The notes beneath the pieces were generated by a model. The model searched no databases, was not told where the DNA came from, and was given only the letters and a program-made list of their open reading frames with translations. A stretch of 64,000 bases of DNA, from contig OZ005707.1 in the NCBI GenBank assembly GCA_963930775.1, forward strand, positions 2,046,001 to 2,110,000, given 5' to 3'. The translations under genes and the position numbers were made by a program. Shown piece by piece: positions 56,314-64,000 of the stretch. Numbering within the stretch: position 1 is the first letter of the stretch; every line of letters begins with the position of its first letter. The DNA is from Cliona cf. orientalis (taxonomy: Eukaryota; Porifera; Demospongiae; Clionaida; Clionaidae).

Positions 56314-58599
56314 ATGGCCACTGCCACAGCCCCGATGTTGGGACGCATTCAGGAGTACTCTCCGGAGAACGAACTTTTCTCCTCGTACACGGAACGAGTC
56401 GAGTTATTTTTCGCAGCAAACGACGTTGCTGACGAGAAGAAAGTGGCAGTGTTTCTAAGTCTAATTGGTAGCAAGACCTATTCTCTCCTTCGAAATCTCG
56501 TGTCACCCACCCGTCCCCAGGAGAAGTCGTACAAAGACCTGGTGGAGGTTCTGAAAGCCCATTACGAGCCCAAACATATCGTCATAGCGGAGAGATTTCA
56601 TTTTCATCGCCGTGCTCAAGCCGGAGGTGAGTCGATTTCTGAATACCTGGCTGAGCTTCGCAGGCTGTCAACGCACTGTGAGTTTGGGGCTTACCTCGAA
56701 GAGGCCCTGAGAGACCGCCTTGTGTGTGGTCTACGGAGTGAATCGATTCAAAAGAAGTTGCTCACTGTGGCTGACCTCTCACTTGCAGAGGCACAGAAAC
56801 TGTCATTAGGCATGGAGGCAGCTGAGAAAAGTGCAAAATCGCTAAAAACCACGGAGCCTGCAGTGAACAAAGTATCAACGAAAGTGTGCTATCGATGTGG
56901 CAAAACAAATCACGACCAGAAAGAGTGTCGTTTCAAAGACGTTGACTGTCACAACTGTGGCAAGCGTGGACACATTGCGGCAGCATGTCGATCACCGAAG
57001 AAATCAGCAAAGGCACATCCGCCTCGCCGTACAAAGCGATACAGCAAGGAGCACCGACCACAAACAAAGTACGTCACCGCTGAAGCCAACTCAGAACCGG
57101 AGGATGACGAGCAACTCCCGTTGTGTACAGTAGGAGGAGGAACCACACCCCCAATTAAGGTACCTATGGAAATTAATGATAAGCCTGTTTATATGGAGTT
57201 AGATACAGGGGCAGCCATGACAATCATGTCAGAGACCCAGTTCAAAGAGTTACTGCCAGGGGTGGAACTGAGAGAATCTAACGTCCTCCTTAAGACATAT
57301 TCAGGGGAGAGATTGCCTGTTAAGGGAGAGAGTGTGGTACGGGTGCAACATAATGGCCAGTCCCAAGAGCTAGTGTTGACCATAGTAGCGGGACAAGGTC
57401 CAAGTCTCTTGGGGAGAGACTGGTTGAAACACCTTCGGCTGGACTGGAAAGAAGTCCACGCCTTAAGCAAGCATGAAGAAGGAAGCCTAGAATACCTCCT
57501 CGACAAGTACGCTGAACTTTTCAGCGAGGAGCTGGGTACAATTAAGACCTTTTGTGCTGAATTGAATGTTGATCCCGCAGCGAAACCCAAATTTTTCAAG
57601 GCACGCACAGTGCCATTTGCTCTCCGTACCGCCATCGAGGATGAGCTGGATCGTTTAGAGAGAGAAGGAATTATCGAAAAAGTGACACACAGCGAGTGGG
57701 CAACCCCGATTGTCGCAGTGCCTAAGCCTGATGGTCGAGTACGCTTGTGTGGCGATTTTAAGGTCACAGTGAATCAGGCGCTTGCAGTGGATCAGTACCC
57801 ACTACCGAAGGTCGACGATTTGCTAGCAACCCTGGCTGGTGGAAAACGTTTCACCAAGCTGGATTTGAAACAAGCTTATCTACAACTTGAACTACACTCC
57901 GACTCACAGGAGTACTGTACTGTCAACACGCACCGAGGTCTATACCGGTTTAAGCGCCTACCCTTCGGCATAGCATCAGCCCCCGCTTTGTTTCAGAGAG
58001 TGATGGACACCATATTGCAGGGTGTCCAGGGCACAATGTGCTATATTGATGACATTCTGGTGATGGGGGCTACCACGGATGAGCACCTTCGAAACCTTGA
58101 CGAAGTATTGCACAGACTTCAGAAGTATGGTATCCGCATGAAACAAAGCAAGTGCTCATTTTTGAAGGACGCTGTCGAGTATCTGGGGCACAGAGTGGAC
58201 GCAAAAGGCATACAAGCTACGCAGGAGAAGATTGCCGCGATCGAGAGGGCCCCTATGCCACAGAACGTTCAGCAGCTAAGGTCATTTTTAGGCCTTTTGA
58301 ACTACTACCGGAAATTTTTGCCAAACCTTGCAACCATAATCCAGCCTTTGAACGATCTGCTACAAAAGAATAGAAAGTGGAGCTGGTCTGCCGAATGTAC
58401 ACAAGCAGTTAACACAGCCAAGCAGTTGTTGACAACGTCCAACCTCCTGATGCACTACAACCCAACATTGCCTCTTCGCCTCGCTGCTGACGCTTCGCAG
58501 TATGGGTTAGGAGCAGTTATTTCACACGTCCTGCCAAGTGGAGAGGAGAAGCCAATTGCCTTTGCCTCACGTGCCCTGAAAGAAACTATTCGCAAATAG
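56314..58599 (+). CDS. Gag-protease-RT segment of the Ty3/gypsy element
   Basis: ATG 56314, just after the primer-binding site, opens ~761 codons. Gag capsid-like region (residues ~10-180, e.g. SPENELFSSYTERVELFF), then two CCHC zinc knuckles (CYRCGKTNHDQKEC, CHNCGKRGHIAAAC). Aspartic protease has the active-site motif LDTGAA. RT carries TKLDLKQAYLQLEL, LPFGIASAPALFQ and the catalytic YIDD. RNase H begins with the DASQYGLGAV block. The element makes DNA copies from its RNA in a virus-like particle. The frame stops at 58597-58599 inside RNase H because of a single-base shift near 58575; the protein continues in the next frame from about 58580. Gag and pol share one frame, with no slippery site between them. 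Confidence 0.92.
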   Translation: MATATAPMLGRIQEYSPENELFSSYTERVELFFAANDVADEKKVAVFLSLIGSKTYSLLRNLVSPTRPQEKSYKDLVEVLKAHYEPKHIVIAERFHFHRRAQAGGESISEYLAELRRLSTHCEFGAYLEEALRDRLVCGLRSESIQKKLLTVADLSLAEAQKLSLGMEAAEKSAKSLKTTEPAVNKVSTKVCYRCGKTNHDQKECRFKDVDCHNCGKRGHIAAACRSPKKSAKAHPPRRTKRYSKEHRPQTKYVTAEANSEPEDDEQLPLCTVGGGTTPPIKVPMEINDKPVYMELDTGAAMTIMSETQFKELLPGVELRESNVLLKTYSGERLPVKGESVVRVQHNGQSQELVLTIVAGQGPSLLGRDWLKHLRLDWKEVHALSKHEEGSLEYLLDKYAELFSEELGTIKTFCAELNVDPAAKPKFFKARTVPFALRTAIEDELDRLEREGIIEKVTHSEWATPIVAVPKPDGRVRLCGDFKVTVNQALAVDQYPLPKVDDLLATLAGGKRFTKLDLKQAYLQLELHSDSQEYCTVNTHRGLYRFKRLPFGIASAPALFQRVMDTILQGVQGTMCYIDDILVMGATTDEHLRNLDEVLHRLQKYGIRMKQSKCSFLKDAVEYLGHRVDAKGIQATQEKIAAIERAPMPQNVQQLRSFLGLLNYYRKFLPNLATIIQPLNDLLQKNRKWSWSAECTQAVNTAKQLLTTSNLLMHYNPTLPLRLAADASQYGLGAVISHVLPSGEEKPIAFASRALKETIRK

Positions 58600-58610
58600 A
58601 CAAAGAAGCA

Positions 58611-59627
58611 TTGGTATTGATCTACGGAGTTCGAAAGTTTCACACATACTTGTACGGTCGAGATTTCACACTTGTGACAGACCACAAGCCCCTCGTTAGC
58701 ATACTGGGACCAAAGAAGGGAGTCCCCGCAGTCGCAGCTGCAAGACTACAGAGATGGGCGATACTCCTCTCGGCATACAAGTACCACATTGAGTTCCGCT
58801 CTACAGACGCACACGGCAACGCCGATGCCCTTTCGAGACTGCCCTTGCCCACAACAACCCCCGTACAACCATCTGAGACCCGCATGTATCATATTCGCCA
58901 GATAGAGAGTCTACCGGTGACAAGCCAAGCCGTTAGAAATGCAACACAGCAAGATCCGATCCTCAGCAAAGTGAAGATTTACACACAGAAGGGATGGCCG
59001 GAGCAAATTCCCGACACCCTCAAGATTTATCATTCGAAGATGGCCGAGCTTACAGTCGAGGATGGCTGCCTATTGTGGGGTGGCCGAGTCATCATACCCC
59101 ACTCCTTGAAAGCGAAAGTTATGGCAGAGCTACACAAAGAGCACCTTGGGATTGCTAAAATGAAGGCAGTGGCCCGAAGTTACGTGTGGTGGAGGGGTAT
59201 TGACCGAGATCTAGAGAAAGTAGCGAAGTCTTGCTCAGCATGTGCTGCTGTGAAACAAGCGCCAGTAAAAGCACCCTTACACCCCTGGACATGGCCAAGT
59301 CGCCCGTGGGAGAGGGTTCATATCGATTTTGCGGGCCCCTTTCTCAACAAGAACTTTCTGATCGCAGTGGACGCTCAGTCCAAATGGGCTGAAGTAGTTG
59401 AAATGTCGCAAACAACGACCGCTAAGACTATCACCGCATTACGTCACATGTTTGCCACGCATGGCATTCCCGAACAGTTAGTGTCGGACAATGGTCCGCA
59501 GTTTACGTCAACCGAATTCGTAGAATTTGTCAAGGCAAACGGAATCAAACACACGAAATCCTCTCCTTATCACCCGCCACGAATGGCGAAGCTGAAAGGT
59601 TCGTCCGTACCTTCAAGGAAGCGATGA
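58611..59627 (+). pseudogene. RNase H C-terminus and integrase segment, frameshifted
   Basis: Continuation of the polyprotein in another frame. RNase H/connection end (YGRDFTLVTDHKPL, HGNADALSRLPL), integrase zinc-binding HHCC (H..H ... CSACAAVK) and catalytic core (VHIDFAGPF, then LVSDNGPQFTSTEF). A second single-base shift near 59580, just after the core's SPYHP motif, ends the frame at 59627. With two shifts the element cannot make intact pol from this copy, although every domain is otherwise recognisable. Confidence 0.9.
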
Positions 59628-60244
59628 AAACAGGACGAAGTGGAGGACTGACATTAGCACACCAGTTGGATAATTTCTTATTGACCTATCGCACAACCCC
59701 ACATTCCACAACAGGAGTGCCACCGTGTGAGTTGCTGATGGGGAGGAGTTTACACACTCGCCTTGATCTGTTGAGACCAAATCTTGGTAGAACTGTCCGA
59801 CAAAGCCAGTCGAGAGAGATAGAACAGAAACAAGGATCCACAAGACTGAGAAACTTTGACATTGGTGCCCCGGTGATGGTGAGAAGTTTTGGTGGATCTG
59901 GGCCAGACTGGGTTCCTGGAGTGATTGCTCAAAAGATAGGACCGTTGACTTACCTCGTTGATGTCTCGGGAGGCAGACTCTGGAAACGACACGTGGACCA
60001 CATAAAGGACCATCAAAGGCCCGAGACTGTCTCTGATGATAGCGAGATAGATGTGGATATTCCAGATACACCCGAGCCTCGAGAACCTGACGTTATCGAT
60101 AACCCAGAGACTGAAACACCAGAGAAGCCCACGGAACCCACTCCACCCGAGGAGCCAAGTGCACCTGATCCCTCCACCGAGAGCAGGCAATATCCAACTC
60201 GACAACGACGAGCTCCAGAACGGTTCGACTCCCAAACCTGGTGA
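59624..60244 (+). pseudogene. Integrase C-terminal segment
   Basis: Third piece of the polyprotein: LDNFLLTYRTTPHSTTGVPP, ELLMGRSLHTRLDLL, then a GPY/F-like module (IGPLTYLVDVSGGRLWKRHV) and an acidic Pro-rich tail that ends just before the purine tract. No chromodomain is visible. The apparent start ATG is internal to the original protein. Confidence 0.85.
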
Positions 60245-60252
60245 GGGAGGGA

Positions 60253-60494
60253 TGTTGTATATTATCGAACTTGAACTTGGACAATTTCTATAGTGTATGC
60301 ATGTATTAATTTCTATGCGCATGCGTGTTAGTTGGCCGGACCTTTTGCCCGGTTCATTGTTCTTGTCTTGCGCTGGCCGCCAGCAGCCCGCCCTTTACCT
60401 GCTTTGTGCTATCATATATATGTTATCGTGTCATGACAATAATGCAGTTTTTAGCATCAGATCTTTCCGTTAACAGAACGTACGAGACGTAACA
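60253..60494 (+). repeat. 3' LTR
   Basis: Identical to the 5' LTR except about two substitutions (CAGCAGCC against CAGCGGCC, AATGCAG against AATACAG). Confidence 0.92.
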
Positions 60495-62389
60495 CATACG
60501 TATCTATACTGGATCAAAGATGATAGTGTGCACATGTATATGTACAGGTGGATACTACTACCTAGTGTATAATAATACAATTTTTCAGGCTGCAAATAAT
60601 ACTTTTCATGTCATTATAGGCATGTGGTACATAATATTATGAGGATGCTGAAAATCTGGAAATTGTCAAGAGCGTGCACACAGCTACAGGAGATCTAGAC
60701 CACTTGACAATGCTTGGGTATTGAAGTATCAGTTAACATAATAATATTATGCATAGAGTTGATATACAGTTAGATCTATTATAAAGGTCCTTAGTTTGTA
60801 CTATGGAATCATATATTATTATTATATTACATCTAGCTATAATCATATTAATACCAACTCCACAGCAATGGCTTCATTCAGGGATCAATGTCATTCTGCT
60901 TGACCTGAAACCTGGGTCCAGTTGATACTCGAAGAAGTATGATACATAGCTACTAATAGGCATGTCAGAACCCCAAAAAATTGCCTATAAAAAATCTGCA
61001 CACATATAAATATTACAAAGTTTCAGGGATCATAACTACTCATTACAATGTGCTACGAACACCAAACTTGCACCACAGGCTTCAGCAAAGATAGCACTAC
61101 ACTACAGTATCCAAAGTGTCGTGGTTGTAACCACTTCTGGCATTGCAGGGCTTCAGGGAAACTCCGTAAATACCACATACTCAACTACTGTGGCACACAA
61201 ATATTGCTATGGATAACTTCAACTTACTCCATGTTGCTCACTTCTCCAGAGTATTTTATGCTTCTAGGGGTAACTCAAGGTGCTGATTTCAAATTTTGTA
61301 GTAGTTTCAACCATTTTTGAAGTGTTCGGTTGAAAAGAGCTCAATAAGCATTTTACTTTGTGTACAATAACATGTGTACATACGAGAAAAATTAATGTGT
61401 TGAAAATATGAAAAATGAAATTTTTGGCTCAAACTACCCCTAGCTAGTCTATTTCTGTCAAAATATATGATGCATATAAAGTGCACGCACTTTAAACCCT
61501 TTGTTGCTTCTAAAGAACTCAGGGCTCATCTTAGCTACTCTTTAAGAATAGATTCCACTTCAGAAAACAATATTAATATGTGCATATGAGCATGTACACG
61601 TGTGAACATGTGTATGTGTACCATATGTATATAGCTATGTATAATATATGTGTTGAGCGGACGTCTAAACTAGTAATTTCAAAAAATCATGCATGAAGTC
61701 AGCTTCTGGAATTCTGAGGCGGTGAAGTGTTAGCTACAGTAGCAGCCAAACATGTATGCACACCAATTTTTTTTTTTCATTAAGGCATGTTAAATTCATC
61801 AGTAGAATAAGTGGAGAGGTACTTACATGCTATATTTCAAGTTTGGAGTCAATCAGTAGTGTAGTTTTTGAGTTATAGGCCTCTAAAGCAATCAACATGT
61901 TACGTGCCATGCCCCTATTGGAATAGTACACACACGCTTGGCAGAAAAATTGTGATGTTTAGAAATTTTAAAACAGCCATATCTCCGCAACCACTCAATG
62001 AAATTATTTTTACGGAACAAAGACTAAATTGTATCTTGAAGCCTCCTTTATTATTATGTGTGGTAAAGAAAGTATAAGGAGTAATCTAAAATTTTGATGT
62101 AATATGCCTACTAGTAACTGGTGTAGGCATTAATTAAACAGCAAGGCAATTGATGTTTAGCAAACACACAATAATTGGACTCTGCACTGTGGCTACACTG
62201 GAAAAAATGCACACTAAATGTTAGTAGAAAAACTACCAATTTTTAGTGTTTTTGCTGCTCACTGTCACAAGCCATGGTTTATCTAGATTATAGTATGCCT
62301 TTTCTAAATTTTAGGAGCCATGTTCTTACTCTTAGTGGTCGATACACACAACTTTGTCCCACTAATTCTTGGATACACGGTACGTCTGT
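60495..62389. other. Long intergenic or intronic stretch, nothing recognised
   Basis: AT-rich, with GTGTGTA/ACATGTG microsatellite-like sequence near 61580-61640. The 90-codon plus-strand frame at 61048-61320 has no recognisable domain and sits in repeat-like sequence. I saw no inverted ends. Confidence 0.45.
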
Positions 62390-62757
62390 TGTCGTTGTCG
62401 TCGTCGGCACGAAAATCGCCAGATCTCGAGTTCTAGGCGTCTGTGTGTGCTATAAGCACAACCAAGCGATAGATATCGGTGAAAAAATGGTTCGTACGCG
62501 CTTCGAATTTCTCAAAAAGGCTTACTAGTGCTACAAATCGTGCATTTTCTGTTCAGCATGCCTGTGGTTTATCGACCACACCCACTCTTTTAGCATAATA
62601 GTATGCGGATGCGACTGCGCATGCTCAAGCACTGTGTTGGAAAGGGTCGTCACGTCATGAAACCACTACATGTGTGCCTCATAGTGTTGCTATAATTATT
62701 ACGCTATAGTGGCTATAAGGCGCGCGGGGTATGTGCTCTACAGAGCTCTAGTTATTA
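62390..62757 (+). mobile_element. Helentron/HINE-like element, 5'-shortened copy
   Basis: Starts inside the unit (GTTGTCGTTGTCGTCGTCGG) without the ACCCCGCGCG block. Shares CGAAAATCGCCAGATCTCGA and GGTGAAAAAATGG with the 11916 copy. Ends GCGCGCGGGGTATGTGCTCT, hairpin, CTAGTTATT. Confidence 0.6.
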
Positions 62758-62970
62758 GTTGTCTCTGCTACAGTTTCATTAGCAGAATCTACTCTCAAAA
62801 CTAGAAAAATGATCTTATTTTTAGTTATTATAAACTAGTACATAGATTATATACACCACTTAGTCTTAGTGTCACATACTTAAGTATAGCAATTTTACCT
62901 CCAACAATTAGAAATAAACAACTCAACACTAGAATGCAAAGATAACAGACAAAGAGTAACTATCAGTAGA

Positions 62971-63933
62971 CTATGGTCCATAAATAACAGCAAATAAAGC
63001 ACTGAAGGTCAGTATTAATAGCAAGCTGTTCAACAAGATCCAGTTTGTTCTATCCTCACCAATTATTTCTCTCCCTCTGCGAATCAAGTTCAGATGGTTT
63101 ATCCCGTTCAATCGATGAAGCTGTTGAATAATCATATTGTTTGCCTTGATAGGGAACTGGTGGAAAATAACAAGTGTGTCAAAGAGTGCTATTAGCCATG
63201 ACAACAAAATTATCTTACCTTTATAATTTTCGTTCCCTTATAAGTTCACATGCAGTCAACATGAATAGCATATGGAAAAGGTTGATCGAATTTTGCCAAA
63301 ATTCGGTGCCTTGATGAGAAACTGCAACATCAAATCTGTCAAATAAGTGCTACTAGAAATGAAGATGAATCTACCTTATCAAGGAATCAACTGTTACTGT
63401 TGATATCTGTGCCGTGTGCAAATTAATGAAAACTATTAATTTTAAATTTGATAAACAACACGTCAGGCTTAAACACAATTGTCTAACCTTTTCTTTTGTC
63501 TTAGCCTTTTACAAAGAAAATTTCAGATGATGTGCTGCCAGCCAAGTAGTCAAAATTCCATGGTCAACTATTTGGAGAGTAAAATCGTGACCACTGAGAG
63601 GATTCCTAGTTATCAGAGTATCTAAGCTTACCAGGACCAGAAATAGCAGGTGTACACTCTAGCTTCACTGCACAAAGCCCAACAGGAGGAAGGATCCACT
63701 ATTACCTGAGGCATCACAACCCATAGGTTAAACTCCACGGGTTGCGGACCCAAGATAAACTCACTTTTGGCGCGTGCACATCCAATTGCTTCATGTATCA
63801 CTTCTAGATTCACATCCATGATCACCAAAAGCCTTCCTTTTCTGAAGTAAAAGCCTTCTAGCCCGAGCTGGAGTCCATTAGCAGCCGTGGCAGCAGCAGC
63901 CAACACGAGCGCACCCAGTAGCCACTCGTGCAT
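62971..63933 (-). CDS. Candidate small membrane-protein gene, model uncertain
   Basis: First exon 63632-63933: ATG 63933 with a signal peptide (MHEWLLGALVLAAAATAANG), then GFYFRKGRLLVIMDVNLEV and FILGPQPVEFNLWVV; donor GTAAGC. Last exon 62971-63156: FPIKANNMIIQQLHRLNGIN ... then a C-terminal TM helix (WILLNSLLLILTFSALFAVI) ending in YGP-stop. An intermediate exon 63219-63321 fits by splice sites, but the frame that joins to the last exon contains one TGA. Possible tiny exons near 63375-63405 and 63520-63541 are weak. Family not recognised. The TGA may mean a wrong splice choice, a pseudogene or, less likely, recoding. Confidence 0.45.
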
Positions 63934-64000
63934 GCATGCTTCTTAAATTTTGAATTTCTGTCACATGTATATCACGTGTATGCAGACCGCCGTTTTGGCC

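Larger units (their letters stand above)
56060..60494 (+). mobile_element. Ty3/gypsy LTR retrotransposon, nearly complete
   Basis: LTRs of 242 bp at 56060-56301 and 60253-60494 start TGTTGTATATT and end GACGTAACA, and differ at about two positions. A primer-binding-site candidate (TGGCGACGAAG) follows the 5' LTR, and a purine tract (GTGAGGGAGGGA) abuts the 3' LTR. Coding order is gag, protease, RT, RNase H, integrase, which is the Ty3/gypsy order. The pol frame is broken twice (see the CDS segments). The flanks GCTAC and CATAC agree at only three of five positions, so the target duplication is uncertain. It lies on the opposite strand to the adjacent receptor gene. Confidence 0.95.

Noticed and set aside
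61048-61320. 90-codon Cys-containing plus-strand ORF
   Set aside because: No splice context, no domain, and repeat-like surroundings. Length is within chance for AT-rich DNA.

Overview
This is eukaryotic DNA from an early-branching animal, most probably a demosponge. The evidence is gene content: a secretin/adhesion-type 7TM receptor with a GPS, Calx-beta repeats, an IgGFc-binding-type domain, a Cys-rich type I receptor with a tyrosine-repeat tail, and Ty3/gypsy, LINE, Tigger-like and Helentron-like elements. The genes have short GT-AG introns of tens to a few hundred bases, and the AT-rich intergenic DNA is crowded with palindromic MITEs. No rRNA, CRISPR array or bacterial operon is present. 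The species cannot be read from the sequence.

Layout. 1-2.2 kb: a broken gypsy gag fragment on the left edge and a TTAA-flanked non-autonomous DNA transposon. 4.97-28.5 kb, minus strand: from right to left, an IgGFc-binding-type exon (27.0-28.5), three Calx-beta domains each built from two exons (16.5-20.1), a decayed Calx-beta exon (12.4), and an HRM-GAIN-GPS-7TM module (9.2-5.9). All introns that I could place are phase-compatible across these blocks, so they can be read as one large Calx-beta adhesion GPCR, although two or three adjacent genes are not excluded. The introns carry a dead gag (13.3-15.0), MITEs, and a seven-copy head-to-tail array of Helentron/HINE-like units (20.3-24.6) interrupted by a second copy of the TTAA element.

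29-35 kb: a Crypton/ZMYM-like relic, then a seven-exon plus-strand DUF6589 gene whose 3' end runs antisense into a RecQ helicase fragment, then a perfect 52-bp palindrome. 35.5-44.9 kb: a macro-repeat region of ~92-bp satellite arrays, three copies of a ~0.7-1 kb unit, two Tigger-like elements (one inserted exactly inside a satellite unit) and nested MITEs.

45-56 kb: a family of Cys-rich receptors. There is one plus-strand exon (45.26), a minus-strand single-pass membrane protein with an extremely acidic tail (45.7-47.7), a dead paralogue whose tail exon was hit by a 5'-truncated LINE (48.2-50.7), another decayed Calx-beta exon (52.3), and an apparently intact paralogue (53.4-55.7). The intact one has two Cys-rich modules, a mucin-like stalk, a TM helix and a tail of tandem 15-residue repeats carrying ITIM-like VAYDQI motifs. 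56.06-60.49 kb: a near-complete Ty3/gypsy element with 242-bp LTRs differing at about two sites. The right end has a HINE-like copy and a candidate small membrane-protein gene.

How it fits together (inference): the locus looks like a surface-receptor neighbourhood that evolves by exon shuffling. Most coding blocks are phase 1-1 exons, which can be duplicated or inserted without breaking frame, and there are several loose, inverted or decayed copies of the same exons nearby.
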